Shown: positions 34,591 through 45,804, counted from the stretch's first letter. The stretch is DNA of 64,000 nucleotides from Prorocentrum cordatum (GCA_963575745.1 CAUYUJ010003447.1:27501-91500), one strand, 5' to 3'. Translations and numbers: made by a program. The notes: generated from the sequence alone by a model not told the origin.

Positions 34591-36006
34591 CTGGGACGTG
34601 TACTGCGCGAACATCGTGCGCAGCTTGCGGAAGTCCTTCATCCACTCGGGCGCCTTCACGGCGAGCTTCTTCTTGTTGCCGTTGCCCTCGCCGTCGCCTC
34701 CTTTGCCGCTGGTGGCCTCGTTCCCAGGGCCGCCCGTCGATGCTGCGGCTGTCTGCTTCTCCTCGCTGGACGCCTCGGCACCAGGGCGCGGCAGCGGAGT
34801 GCATGGCGCGCTGGCCACGCCATCGGCGCCAGGAGGTGGCTGGCCGCCGACGCAGCCCGACTCCATCCAGACCTCGTGGCTGGTCCAGCTCTGCTGCCAC
34901 GTGTCCTCCAACGAGTGCCCCACGTAGAGGTAGAAAAGGCAGTCCGTCATGTTGCGCCACTTCGTGAAGATGCCCCCCATTAGCACTGCCTTCCCAGCAT
35001 ATGTGTATGCCAGCTTGGCACCGGTGGACCCCCCGCCAAACTTCCACGCCAGCCTGGCCAGCGGCATGTAGACGCCCTTCATCGTCTGCTTCTTGATGTT
35101 CGTCTGCGTCTTGCTGAACTCCCGCTTCTTCTGCCACCTGTGGAACGACCACTTCGCCCACTCCTCGCGGACCGCCTTCTTGGCTGGGTAGCCCTCCGCC
35201 GCCAGCTACTTCTCAGACCATTCGTTCGATGTCTCCATCACTCTGGCCCATCTGCCCGCGATCGCGTTGCCCTTCTTCTTCTCCGTGCTGAACTTGAACG
35301 CCTTCTCCTCCAAGGACTCCCACATGAGGCGCTCCTCCCTGTCAAGAGCCGACTCCTTCGGGTCGGCGCCGAAGTCGTCATCCAGAGGCTTCTCCGCGGT
35401 CTCAGGGCGCATCGCGCGCAGCTGCACGATCAAGGAGCCCTTGTAGAAGTCCTGGAAAGTCTTGCCCATCTCGTCCAAGTCCGCACCCGTGTCGGATGCG
35501 ACCAGCTCGTCGAACTTCTGCTTGAGCTTCTCCACCAGCTGCTCCTTGCTGATGCCGCAGTTGCCATCGAGAGGTGCCCGCGCCATCTGGTCGATGCTCG
35601 GCGCTGTCATCGCCTGCTGCTTGTTGATGTGGCTGCTCTCGATTGGCTGCTGCAGGCGCTGGCCCACCAGCTGCGGCGGCGCCGTGAGCGGCCGCTGCGA
35701 GCGCGGATGCGCTGGCACGCGCTCCTCCACGCGTGGCGGGCTCACGAGGCGATTACTCTGCCACCTTTTGGACTTCTTGGTCTCCACTTGCACATCGTCT
35801 GTCAGCGACCGCTTGAAGGATGGCAGCACTGGCGTCTCCTGCTCGTCCGAAGTCTGCTGCGAGAGCCCGATCGGCAGCTGCGAGCCCGAGTCCGCTGGAT
35901 TGTACGATGGCGTGTCCGCCAGCTGCGGCGTCTCTGGCGCTGGTACCCAGCTCGCTGACCTCGGGCGCGACCTCGGCGAAGTGGTGGCAATGGCTTGCAG
36001 CGGCTC
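34591..36006 (-). pseudogene. unknown gene X, exon b, copy A (premature TAG)
   Basis: Matches the open exon at 44389-45804, but codon TAC (Tyr) of copy B is TAG at 35206-35208, cutting the frame after ...NEWSEK. Other differences are mostly single substitutions. With the exon e frameshift this makes copy A the non-functional copy, if the assembly is right. Confidence 0.65.
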
Positions 36007-36102
36007 CTGAGGAGACCAAGCGAACGCAACAATCACTGTGGTCATGGGCTCCTCGGGTGAGGAGCCCACCACCCGACCAGGTCATGTTGCTGTCCGTTTG
36101 GC

Positions 36103-36828
36103 CCTCCTGTCCTCGTCCGAATCGATCTGCTCCACCGAGGGCGTGGGCGGAGGCGGGCCAGGGGGCGTCGCAGGACTCGGGGCGGCCGGGGGCGGGGCTG
36201 GCCGTCCATGCGCCAGCTGCTCCTCGGCTGGCTGCATGCTCGCTGCGCGCTGCTCCTCGGCTGGCTGCATCTTCGATGCGCGCCGCTCCTCGGCTGACTG
36301 CATCTTCGCTGCGCGCTGCTCCTCGGCTGGCTGCATGTCTGCGCGCTGCTCCTCGGCTGGCTGCTTCTCTGCTGGCTGCTCCTCGGCTGGCTGCTTCTCT
36401 GCGCGCTGCTCCTCGGCGGGCTGCCCATGCTGCTCCTCGGCTGGCGACGCCTTGGCGCGCAGGTGGTTCACCGCTGCAGCCGCGCCCTCGATGTACGGCA
36501 GCGTCTGGTCCAAGTCCAGGCGGTCGAACTCCTCTTGGATCTCCTGCTCCGTCATGGAGCACTCGCGTGCCACCTGCATGGCCTCCTGCACCATGGTCTC
36601 GACGCCCTTGGTGCAGGACTCGACCTCTGTGTCCGAGCCCTCGACGGTGTCGACAGCCGCCTGGGGCGGGGCAACGCTGGGGGGAGGTATGGTGTAACCG
36701 TCATGTTCATCATCATCATCATCCTCATCCTCATCATCATCATCATCACCACCGTCACGATGGTCATCCTCATCATCATCATCACCAGCATCATCATCAT
36801 CGTCCTCATCATCCACATCCTCGTACCC
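36103..36828 (-). CDS. unknown gene X, exon a, copy A
   Basis: Same coding content as 45901-46626: acidic Asp-rich start encoded by CAT microsatellite, then PAEEQ-type repeats. No lesion is visible in this exon. Confidence 0.5.
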
Positions 36829-36939
36829 CTGGATCCGACTTGGGCTCGATTTGGGCCCGATTTGGACGCGTCTAAATCGGATCCAAATCGGCCCAACACT
36901 ACACCCATGCGTGCTCCACTCGGCGCACCCAGTGCAGCG

Positions 36940-37039
36940 NNNNNNNNNNNNNNNNNNNNNNNNNNNNNNNNNNNNNNNNNNNNNNNNNNNNNNNNNNNNN
37001 NNNNNNNNNNNNNNNNNNNNNNNNNNNNNNNNNNNNNNN
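36940..37039. other. assembly gap (100 N)
   Basis: Exactly 100 N, the conventional size for a gap of unknown length. Left of it copy A ends; right of it copy B begins. The true junction sequence is therefore unknown. Confidence 1.
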
Positions 37040-37509
37040 CGCCCCCCTTCGCCCGAACATCACAGCGTCACGGAGGCATCGCAACCGAACGAAAAAAACT
37101 GCTGGCTGACAGCACGCGCGCACGTTGCGCTCGGTGGCCTCGGTGCGAGACAACGCCTGGCGATTAGCAGTGCGCCTTGCGCGCCCACTCGCCAGCTGAG
37201 AACGCTGAGGCCATGCCAGCAGAACCCCAGAGCCTGGGACTAGGCACACAGCGCGCTCATGAATCTGCGCATGATGGCGCGGCAACCCCCAACTGCCAGA
37301 TTCTCGGACATCCCCCCCTCTACCGCTGGCATCCGCCCTACACCCGCGCATTCCAGATGCCAAATCCGCAGAAAACTAGCCGAAACCATAGATTCGCACC
37401 CCCCCTGCCCACACGGGCAATGGTTTTTACACGGCGACGGGGCTAAAATTACGGTTCGGCCACCAGCGAGGGCTCGAACGCCGCCACAATTGGGTTCGGA
37501 CGGGGGAGG

Positions 37510-37665
37510 GGCGTTTTTGGACGGTACTTGGACGGTACTTGGACGGTACTTGGTCGGTGCGGTGGTGGCATGACCATGGGTGTTACATGTGTTTTTACAG
37601 GGTTTTCGCCTTTTTGGACGGTACTTGGACGGTAGCCGTTTTGGACGGTACTTGGACGGTACTTG
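37510..37665. repeat. GGACGGTACTT minisatellite, copy B
   Basis: Tandem GGACGGTACTT units in the intron between exons f and g. Confidence 0.8.
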
Positions 37666-37806
37666 GTCGGCGTTCCGGCGTTATTTTTACTAGATTTTAC
37701 GTTTCGGGGAGGGTTTTCTGGCAGTTTCATGGATTTTGCGGTTCGGTGAGGGTCGGTTGGGGCGTTGCCTGCGCCAGCTGCAAAAACTGCTTACTACAAC
37801 CTAGGC

Positions 37807-37947
37807 TCAAGCTGCAGGGGCCTTCCTCTTCTTCGTCTCCTTCGGGGCACGGGCAGCCTTCTGGCGGTAGATCGACGCGACTTCTGCCATGGCCCTCTCC
37901 ACCGTCGGGGTGACGTCCTCGCGCGCCCCCCATCGCTCCCAATCATC
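37807..37947 (-). CDS. unknown gene Y, terminal exon g
   Basis: After acceptor GTTAG|G the minus frame reads DDWERWGAREDVTPTVERAM, then AEVASIYRQKAARAPKETKK and RKAPAA before TGA at 37807. It has no ATG of its own at the start, so it is a 3' exon. Codons are strongly G/C-ending, and the frame is conserved with copy A. It joins exon f (39236-39355) in phase 0. The lysine/arginine-rich tail could be a nuclear localisation signal (inference). Whether exons f and g form their own gene or continue gene X is unresolved, because exon e upstream ends in a stop. Confidence 0.5.
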   Translation of the reverse strand, partial: DDWERWGAREDVTPTVERAMAEVASIYRQKAARAPKETKKRKAPAA

Positions 37948-38274
37948 CTAACCATGCGTACACTGCGGTGTAGGTAGCTCTGAGAGGCGATTCTGCGCGT
38001 GAATCCCACCAACCCTCTGCGCGTATGTGATTTAGGCAGTCTCATCTTCCACCCCCCATGTTTACCCTTCGGTGAGGGGCGCGCCCCCCACCCCACCCCC
38101 GCCCCAGGACCTGGGCGGGGGGGGGGTCCGCGAGTCGCTGGAGTGCCCAAAACGGCTTCGGCGAGGAAGCCAACATCATGTGTTTCATTGTTGGCCCCAT
38201 GTTTGGCGTCGGGAGGGGGGGGGAGCGCTATTTAATGCGCCCGCTTATTGATCGATCTCATCCGAGATGGCCCA

Positions 38275-38510
38275 CAGAAGCGCACAGGAGGCACCGAGAG
38301 GTCCCAAGATTGCCCCACGAGGCACCCAGGAGGCCCTCAGGAGGCCCCCAAGAGGACCCCAAGCGCCCCCACCCCCACCCCCACCCCCCCCCCGATGCAC
38401 CCAGAACGCCGAAGAGCCCACAACGACCGCCAAGAGACCCCCAATACGCCCCAAGGCGCCCCCAAGATACCTCACGAGGCTCCGAGAAGCATCCAAGAGA
38501 CATCTAGCCA
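38275..38510 (-). repeat. CTTGGGGCC-type minisatellite, copy B
   Basis: Same unit and orientation as 28650-28880, inside the exon f-g intron. A second stretch is at 39600-40215. Confidence 0.7.
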
Positions 38511-38838
38511 TTTTGCTTGCTCTCGTCCTCCTCCTCCTCATCCCCCTTCCTCCTCCCATCCCTTACCATCCTCCTCGCCCCCCACGTCCTCCTCCTCATC
38601 ACATTCATCACCCCCACCCCCCCCCGATGCACCCAGAACGCCGAAGAGCCCACAACGACCGCCAAGAGACCCCCAATACGCCCCAAGGCGCCCCCAAGAT
38701 ACCTCACGAGGCTCCGAGAAGCATCCAAGAGACATCTAGCCATTTTGCTTGCTCTCGTCCTCCTCCTCCTCATCCCCCTTCCTCCTCCCATCCCTTACCA
38801 TCCTCCTCGCCCCCCACGTCCTCCTCCTCATCACATAT
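38380..38838. repeat. ~230-bp tandem duplication, copy B only
   Basis: The stretch from CACCCCCACCCCCCCCCGAT to CTCCTCCTCATCACAT occurs twice in a row here and once in copy A (28760-28990). It is the largest length difference between the copies. Confidence 0.9.
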
Positions 38839-39235
38839 CATCCTTCCCCATGCTCCCTCATCCATCCATCCGGCCATCTAATAGTATCATTGGCCCCCTC
38901 TCTCCGCCGCGCGGTCCAGCCGTCCCCTTCTTTGCTCCAGCACGTTTCTGATCGCCTCTCAACTCGCATGGGCGTCGTTTCTGGGTGGGCTGGCGGGGAT
39001 GCGCGAAGCGTCTAGGATTTCCTGGGGGGGGGGGGGTCGGGGCGCGGCACTGGCCCGCCACGAGAAAATGTTGGGCGACCATGGTGCGCGGGTTCTTGAG
39101 AGGGTCGGATGGAGTTCGGGGAACCGAGAGCGGCGGGCCACGTGATAATGGTGAGCCGCACGAGCGAATGGTCGGGGGGGAGGGCTGATAGTGGACGAGG
39201 CGACCTGGGGAGGCAAGCAAGAGGCGCCCCCGATC

Positions 39236-39355
39236 CTGGTTCAGCTTTTTGATGAGCACCTCGAACTCGGCGTCGGTCATCCGCTTCTTGACCTCATTGA
39301 GGTTCTTCGTGGTCATGCACTCCCTGTTGATGGAGACTTTGAGCTCCAACTCCAC
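39236..39355 (-). CDS. unknown gene Y, exon f
   Basis: 120 nt between acceptor GGGAG|GTG and donor CAG|GATCGG (GA type). Encodes VELELKVSINRECMTTKNLN then EVKKRMTDAEFEVLIKKLNQ, charged and probably helical. The same borders and phase are found in copy A. It fits directly to exon g. No upstream partner was identified between 39356 and 41015. I do not recognise the family. Confidence 0.5.
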
Positions 39356-40219
39356 CTCCCCTCTATGCGATGCCCAAACCCGTTCTGCCTGACCCCGTCA
39401 CTCACCCTCTGTCCACAGCCATGGGGGCGCGCGACCGCAGATATCCCGCCAGCCTCATGCGCGACAGGCGGTCCAACGAACCAGCGTCCCCCCTTCCAAG
39501 AAAACCCCTCATCCCCTTTGGGGGGACGTTTGCACCCCCGCCCCCGTTGCCCGCCCAAAGACCTGGGCGGGGAGGGTCGCGAGCGGCCAGGGCGTGCGAG
39601 ATGGCTCAAGACGGTTCCACGAGGGCCTGGAAGAGCCCAATTTGGCTTCCAAGATCGCTCAAAAAGCCAACATGGCGCCAAGAGGCACCATGAAGGCCAC
39701 GCGACGGATCCAACCGTGTTTGGAGACCCCGCAGGATTTGTCCGAGTAGCCAGCATCATTCGAAAACCATAGGGGGGAACAACGATGTTGGCGTCGCCTC
39801 CTTCTCGCCTCCGATGCGAGTTTGAAGCTTCAAGGCAGCCTCAAGATGGCTCAAGAGAGCGCGAAGAGGGGCCCGTGAGCCCCCGCGACGGTCCCGCGGG
39901 CGCACAAGACCCCCACGAGAGACTATTCAGATGACCCCAGCAGGGCGGCGAACATGTGGCACCCCCTCCGTGGATCGACGGCATCCAAGATGGCCCCAGG
40001 AGACGCCCCAGAGTTCCGAAGAGAACGCCGAGAGAGCACCGCGGGAATCCCACGACGGGCGAGGGCCCGCATGCGCAAACAAAAAGCCCCATGCGAATTC
40101 GCGCGCCACCCAACGAGCCTCAAAGGGGCACTCGTATACCCCCCACAGAGCCCCGAGAGGACCCCGCGACGCCCCCGAAAGGTCCAACCGTCCCAAGAAG
40201 ACCTTCGATGCTCAACGAT

Positions 40220-41015
40220 AAGCCCCCCGACGTGACTCAACGCCATTCCCCTTCCTCTCGTTGACTGCGCTGGTTCACTATATGCGTATATGCGTTTCAT
40301 TTCCCGTCAGCTCTCGTGGGCGGGGCTTCTGGATGGGTTGGTTGGGATTCGCGCGAACAACCATTGGCCTGACCAGTGGGGCCCCGACGAGGAGGGTGAC
40401 CACGGGGGGCAGTGGGTCACAGTTCGATCAGCGTGATCTTGAGAACGGCGGAATGGCGATATAAGGGGATGGCGGGGGCAATGCAGGGACGAGCGGGTGT
40501 AAGGGGGAATGGTAGATGAACAAGGGAAGGGGGGGTGCGCCGTGTCACAACCGCATGACTCGCCTTTCCCTTTTCCTCGTCGCTACTCGTCATGCTCCCG
40601 CCCGCCTCTCCACCAATTGTCCTCGCCCCCTCGCATGTTGCCGTCTCGCCGCGTGCTTCCTCCGCCTCGTCAGACGGCCCTCAGGGTGTCTCCGAAAAAT
40701 GAAGACAGCTGGCGTTGGTGCAAGTGTGAATGGGCCATGGAGTGGAGGAGGGAACTATGACCTAACCCCGGAGTTCAGGATGGGAACGCGCGAATGTTGC
40801 CGATGGGGCGGTGAGCCCCAGAGACGACGCGACTGGAAGGGGGGGCGGGGGGGAAGAGGGAAGGTGGAGCGACATGTGGATTCCAACAATGGGCAAACGT
40901 GACCGACTGTCACGACTTCTTGGTCAAGGTGCGCCCCAGCTTGCACCAGAGTGTCGCACTGCACTGCGCAGTGGCTAGTTTGACTGAGCGGCCCGTCTCT
41001 TGCGGCGCCCGCGCA
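40220..41015. other. intergenic or intronic stretch, copy B
   Basis: Unique sequence downstream of exon e. A short minus frame ending KLGRTLTKKS at 40910 has coding-like codons after an acceptor-like GCGCAG, so it might be an alternative terminal exon. Otherwise nothing is supported. Confidence 0.35.
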
Positions 41016-42317
41016 CTAGTGCCTGAAGCTCGACATGGCGCCGAAGAGCCCACCACCAGACCCGAAGATCTCCATCTCAACATCGCCTGGGCCAGCGTCG
41101 GCGGCGCCGCGGGGCAGGTCGCCCGCGGCGGCCCTGGTGCCCAGCGCGGCCAGGGGTGAGTCCAAGGTCTTGCCAGCAGGCGGCGGGGGCGGTGGCGGCG
41201 GCGTCGGTGCATCGGCCGATGGCGCAGCCTTGGGCGACTCAGCTCTGCCGTGCACGTCAGGTGATTTGGCGCTGATCCGCCGCCTACGCGACGGGCGCGG
41301 GCTACCGAAATCTGCGCGTGCCCCATGGGATGCCGCCTCCTCTCCAGCAATGTCCCTGGGCGGAACTGGCGCGCGCTTCGGCGCCGTCTTTGTGCAGCGG
41401 GGGCTTGATGCTGCAGGTCGCTTCAGCATGCCAGCCTTGACATCGGCGATGGTGGTCGAGTCTAATTTGTGACGCTTGCCACCCCTGCTGCCCGTGCCGG
41501 CCTCGTCGCCCTTGCCGCCCCTGCCGTCCGCGTGGTCGCTCTTCTCATCGTTGGACATCCCCGCCGACTCGTCAGCCTGCTCGGATGCATCTTCTTGGTC
41601 GTCGTCCTGTGAGCCTTCCACATCGGCAAGTTCGTCGGCATCTTCGTCGCCGTCGAAATCATCAGGGCCCTGATCAACGACCTGCTTGGGCTTCTTGGCG
41701 GCGCTGCTCGTCTTCTTTGCCGCGGCCGCTGCTGGTCGTCTCATGGGGCAGGCGTTCGCCGTGTCGGTCTCCTTCTGCTCATCCGTGAATTTCTTGATGA
41801 ATGCGCGCTTGATCACCTCGATCTCCTCCTTGGTGGTCTTCCCAGCCGCCAGCAGTCTTGCCTGCTTCTCCAGCATCTCCTCATGCCCAACCATGCCCGC
41901 GTGGGGCACGAAGTTGACGATCATGCGTTTCTTGCCCTGCTTCGGAAACTCCTTGCCCTGCTTCGGAAACTCCCAGATCCCCATCTCGGGGCTGCCATTC
42001 CTCGTCCACTTGCTCAGCTGGAACTTGGACGTGCCACTGACCAGCTCGACGATAATGTTGCTACCTTTCTGGCACTTGCCACCATTGTCCAACTGCTTCC
42101 ACTCCCTGATGGTCTTGTACACAAGGCCCGCGATGACCGCGCTGGCGCCGCCCCTGAACTTGGCGATCACCTCGTCGTGGTCGGCGGCCAGGGGGTCGTC
42201 CTGGAGCGGCATGGCGTACTCTGGCGCTGGGTTGGCAATGCCCTGGTCCAGGCGGTACGCTCTCTTGGTGACCATGTCAACAGAGTACGTGTACGTCGGC
42301 TCCTCTGGCGAGCGCAG
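41016..42317 (-). CDS. unknown gene X (or separate gene), exon e
   Basis: 434 codons to TAG at 41016 after acceptor ATGCAG|CTG. The first ~190 residues are ordered-looking: LRSPEEPTYTYSVDMVTKRA, then a tandem EFPKQGKEFPKQGK. The next ~240 are linker-like: MRRPAAAAAKK, KKPKQVVDQGPDDFDGDEDA, acidic and basic runs, KRPAA, a poly-Pro stretch, and the end GGGLFGAMSSFRH. RPAA-type linkers are common in dinoflagellate proteins. Long disordered charged tails suggest a nuclear or nucleic-acid-associated role, but that is only an inference. Phase 0 agrees with exon d. No known domain is recognised. Confidence 0.55.
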   Translation of the reverse strand: MRSPEEPTYTYSVDMVTKRAYRLDQGIANPAPEYAMPLQDDPLAADHDEVIAKFRGGASAVIAGLVYKTIREWKQLDNGGKCQKGSNIIVELVSGTSKFQLSKWTRNGSPEMGIWEFPKQGKEFPKQGKKRMIVNFVPHAGMVGHEEMLEKQARLLAAGKTTKEEIEVIKRAFIKKFTDEQKETDTANACPMRRPAAAAAKKTSSAAKKPKQVVDQGPDDFDGDEDADELADVEGSQDDDQEDASEQADESAGMSNDEKSDHADGRGGKGDEAGTGSRGGKRHKLDSTTIADVKAGMLKRPAASSPRCTKTAPKRAPVPPRDIAGEEAASHGARADFGSPRPSRRRRISAKSPDVHGRAESPKAAPSADAPTPPPPPPPPAGKTLDSPLAALGTRAAAGDLPRGAADAGPGDVEMEIFGSGGGLFGAMSSFRH

Positions 42318-42461
42318 CTGCATGGGCGATGCTGCGCGGACTGTGCGATGACCATGGCCGCGGGTTTCTCCCGTCTCCACGCCTTCTGGCCATATCCCGC
42401 CACCATGGGCACTGCGCCCGTCCGCGCCCTATCGCCCACGCAAATGGGCGGCTGGTGCGTC

Positions 42462-42878
42462 CTTCGCCGCGTCGAGCTTCTTCATCTGCTCAACGAAGGG
42501 CTGCGCCCACGCGCAGGAGTCGGGATAGCGCCCCTCGCGCTTCATGTTCTTCAGCACCGCTTGTTGGACGTGCCTCAACATGGCGCGAAGCATCTTCGCC
42601 ATGGACGTCGTCCAGTCCTTCTCCTCGTCACCGAGGGCCCACGCAGCGCCGTTCTCCTCGAGGACCTTCTCGAAGAGTTGGATGGCCTTCGACTGCGATA
42701 TGGCCATGTGAGGGCACATGGCTCTGCGGACGTCCAAGAGCATGTCCTCCCACTCGCTCAACACGTCAGGGTCGCAGTCGTCTGCGAGCCCATGCGGGTA
42801 GTCCAGCTCACCCGCCTCCTTGAAGTGATTGATCAGCGCGGCCTCCAGCTCATCGGACCCCTTGCACCGCGAGCGCTT
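42462..42878 (-). CDS. unknown gene X exon d, or first exon of its own gene
   Basis: 139 codons: KRSRCKGSDELEAALINHFK, a YPHGLADDCDPD stretch, then helices with LENGAAWALGDEEKDWTTSM and MLRAMLRHVQQAVLKNMKRE, to LDAAK before a GA donor. Two readings are possible. As an internal exon it follows acceptor CGCAG|AAG and keeps phase 0 with exon c. As a first exon it starts at ATG 42887 (MAQKRSRC), with a 16-nt match to the dinoflagellate spliced leader 28 nt upstream. In copy A that ATG is ACG. Family not recognised. Confidence 0.5.
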
Positions 42879-42914
42879 CTGCGCCATGCTCCGCGGGAGT
42901 GGCGAGCCGCAAAC

Positions 42915-42930
42915 AGCCAAAATGGCTACG
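42915..42930 (-). other. 16-nt match to the dinoflagellate spliced leader
   Basis: The minus strand reads CGTAGCCATTTTGGCT, identical to positions 3-18 of the 22-nt dinoflagellate spliced leader as I know it; the last four leader bases (CAAG) are not present. It lies 28 nt upstream of ATG 42887. In copy A (33097-33112) one base differs. Confidence 0.4.
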
Positions 42931-43154
42931 CACGTGAGACGGGTGGAGCAGGGCAGGGGGGGGGGGGCGAGGGCCTCGGGGGTGGTAGTCGTCATGGTGC
43001 CACATAGTGCGCCGATGGCGTTAACAATGCTGTTTCGACGGGGTCAGTCCATGCGCGGCGGCGGCGGTGGGCGGGGAGGGGGGAGGGGGGGCAGATTTCG
43101 CAGATAATTCGTGATCGCGTTGCAACCCCGCCATTTTGAACGGCAGCACCGTCT

Positions 43155-43245
43155 TGGATTTGGACGGGGCTTGGACGCGCCCATGGTCGCGTCCATGGAC
43201 GCGACCATGGACGCGACCATGGACGCGACCAAGCCCCGTCCAGCG
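43155..43245. repeat. GGACGCGACCAT palindromic minisatellite, copy B
   Basis: CCATGGACGCGACCATGGAC units flanked by the inverted pair GGACGGGGCTTGG / CCAAGCCCCGTCC. Confidence 0.8.
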
Positions 43246-43560
43246 TGCGCGTTCGGCGCGGCGCGCATCCAGCGCCGAGTCGAACGCGCGCCCATGCTGG
43301 AAGGGCGTGGGGGCTTCCTGGTGGGCGTCATATCTTCTTTGTGCGTCTTGGGGGCCTCTTGGGGGGCTCTTGGGGACCTCTCGGAAACAGTATAGGCTGA
43401 CTGTAGACCCTCTCGGGGCGCCGTTTGATGCCTGGATGGAAATGAACGGGAATGGTGAGGACATAGTTGGGGTTAGCCGTTATTGCTCTGGGAATGGATG
43501 GGAGGCCGGATGGCAGGGGGCGAGGAGAGGCGGGGCACGTGCGCAATCCCCCCAGGGCAC

Positions 43561-43671
43561 CTGCTTGATAGCATTGTCCAGCTCGCCCCTGGTCTCCTTC
43601 CCTGCTGCGAACTTCCACTCGTTCGTGCCCTCAGCTGCGTCCGCTTTGATCAGCGCCTCCAATGTGGACAC
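43561..43671 (-). CDS. unknown gene X, exon c
   Basis: 111-nt exon, acceptor GGGAG|GTG, donor CAG|GTG, phase 0 both sides. Encodes VSTLEALIKADAAEGTNEWK then FAAGKETRGELDNAIKQ. Follows exon b across an intron holding the TC microsatellite. Small, charged and conserved in both copies. Confidence 0.5.
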
Positions 43672-43895
43672 CTCCCCTTCCACGCGACATGTTCGCTGTT
43701 ATCGCATATCACTCTCCGTCTCGCCATCGCACGCCTATCGCTCCCGACTCCAAGCTCGACCACCACGCCCCATGAATATATGCCCCATCCCACCCTCTCA
43801 GCCCGCTTCCCGTCTCCCCGCCCTCGCCCATGCACTTCCTCATCATCGTATTCACGCCTCCTCGTCCCTCTCGTTCTGTATTATCGGTCATACCT

Positions 43896-43898
43896 TTC

Positions 43899-43960
<62 letters not shown>

Positions 43961-44001
43961 GTTCTCTCACTCTCTCTCTTGTTCGCCCTCTCTCTCTCTC
44001 G

Positions 44002-44054
<53 letters not shown>

Positions 44055-44075
44055 CCTCTCTCTCTCTCTCTCTTA
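43896..44075. repeat. (TC)n microsatellite, copy B
   Basis: TC dinucleotides with TTTCG, GCTC and CCC interruptions; intronic. Confidence 0.9.
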
Positions 44076-44388
44076 TAACTCCAGTCACGTTGCCATCCCG
44101 TCCTGCTCCTGCGTCTCACCCCGCCCGCTCCGACATGACGTATCGTCCACCTCTCATTTGTCCCCCCACCCCGCACTTCGCGTTGTTCTCATTCGTATCC
44201 TGATCCTCATCCTCCTCCTCCACCTTTCCCTCGTCCGCCTCATCGCTCCTCTCGGCCCAACTCCCCGTTGTCGTCGCTATCCTCATCGCATCGGCTGCGT
44301 CGGTTATCATCGCGCCGCTGGCGTCGTCGAACTCACCGTCGCCACTCGGCCCTGGCTCTCCCCCATCAAAGCGGCACCCCCCGTGGGC

Positions 44389-45804
44389 CTGGGACGTGTA
44401 CTGCGCGAACAGTGTGCGCAGCTTGCGGAAGTCCTTCATCCACTCGGGCGCCTTCACGGCGAGCTTCTTCTTGTTGCCGTTGCCCTCGCCGTCGCCTCCT
44501 TTGCCGCTGGTGGCCTCGTTCCCAGGGCCGCCCGTCGCTGCTGCGGCTGCCTGCTTCTCCTCGCTGGGCGCCTCGGCACCAGGGCGCGGCAGCGGAGTGC
44601 ATGGCACGCTGGCCACGCCATCGGCGCCAGGAGGTGGCTGGCCGCCGACGCAGCCCGACTCCATCCAGACCTCGTGGCTGGTCCAGCTCTGCTGCCACGT
44701 GTCCTCCAACGAGTGCTCCACGTAGAGGTAGAACAGGCAGTCCGTCATGTTGCACCACTTCGTGAAGATGCCCCCCATCAGCACTGCCTTCCCAGCATAC
44801 GTGTATGCCAGCTTGGCACCAGTGGACCCCCCGCCAAACTTCCACGCCAGCCTGGCCAGCGGCATGTAGACGCCCTTCATCGTCTGCTTCTTGATGTTCG
44901 TCTGCGTCTTGCTGAACTCCCGCTTCTTCTGCCACCTGTGGAACGACCACTTCGCCCACTCCTCGCGGACCGCCTTCTTGGCTGGGTAGCCCTCCGCCGC
45001 CAGGTACTTCTCAGACCATTCGTTCGATGCCTCCATCACTCTGGCCCATCTGCCCGCGATCGCGTTGCCCTTCTTCTTCTCCGTGCTGAACTTGAACGCC
45101 TTCTCCTCCAAGGACTCCCACATGAGGCGCTCCTCCCTGTCAAGAGCCGACTCCTTCGGGTCGGCGCCGAAGTCGTCATCCAGAGGCTTCTCCGCGGTCT
45201 CAGGGCGCATCGCGCGCAGCTGCACGATCGAGGAGCCCTTGTAGAAGTCCTGGAAAGTCTTGCCCATCTCGTCCAAGTCCGCACCCGTGTCGGATGCGAC
45301 CAGCTCGTCGAACTTCTGCTTGGGTTTCTCCACCAGCTGCTCCTTGCTGATGCCGCAGTTGCCATCGAGAGGTGCCCGCGCCATCTGGTCGATGCTCGGC
45401 GCTGTCATCGCCTGCTGCTTGTTGATGTGGCTGCTCTCGATTGGCTGCTGCAGGCGCTGGCCCACCAGCTGCGGCGGCGCCGTGAGCGGCCGCTGCGAGC
45501 GCGGATGCGCTGGCACGCACTCCTCCACGCGTGGCGGGCTCACGAGGCGATTACTCTGCCACCTTTTGGACTTCTTGGTCTCCACTTGCACATCGTCTGT
45601 CAGCGACCGCTTGAAGGATGGCAGCACTGGCGTCTCCTGCTCGTCCGAAGTCTGCTGCGAGAGCCCGATCGGCAGCTGCGAGCCCGAGTCCGCTGGATTG
45701 TACGATGGCGTGTCCGCCAGCTGCGGCGTCTCTGGCGCTGGTACCCAGCTCGCTGACCTCGGGCGCGACCTCGGCGAAGTGGTGGCAATGGCTTGCAGCG
45801 GCTC
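44389..45804 (-). CDS. unknown gene X, exon b (main exon)
   Basis: 472 codons, open, acceptor CTCAG|GAG and donor CCCAG|GCC (GC type), phase 0. The first ~200 residues are Pro/Ser/Gln-rich linker. From FGADPKESALDREERLMWES onward it looks folded: EEWAKWSFHRWQKKREFSKT, YMPLARLAWKFGGGSTGAKL, AYTYAGKAVLMGGIFTKWCN and MTDCLFYLYVEHSLEDTWQQ. The C-terminal part returns to Gly/Glu/Lys linker, then FRKLRTLFAQYTSQ. The order of linker and ordered blocks resembles large unannotated dinoflagellate proteins; I know no function. Copy A has TAG in place of TAC 45006-45004. Confidence 0.6.

Larger units (their letters stand above)
27423..36939. repeat. duplicated segment, copy A (left of the gap)
   Basis: 9517 bp that match copy B (37040-46737) from end to end in the same orientation, at an identity I estimate by eye as high nineties. 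It stops exactly at the 100-N gap. Indels separate the copies: copy B has an extra ~230-bp internal tandem unit at 38.4-38.8 kb, and copy A has an insertion near 31357-31390. Coding exons in copy A carry damage (see entries). Confidence 0.95.

Noticed and set aside
36072-36072. GTG start for exon b (and 45870 in copy B)
   Set aside because: Alternative bacterial starts do not apply. The upstream exon is in the same frame with an intron-like 96 nt between.
43483-45756. 757-codon plus-strand frame opposite gene X
   Set aside because: It is the antisense of exons b and c and passes through the TC microsatellite. The minus strand has the better codon pattern and consistent splice borders.
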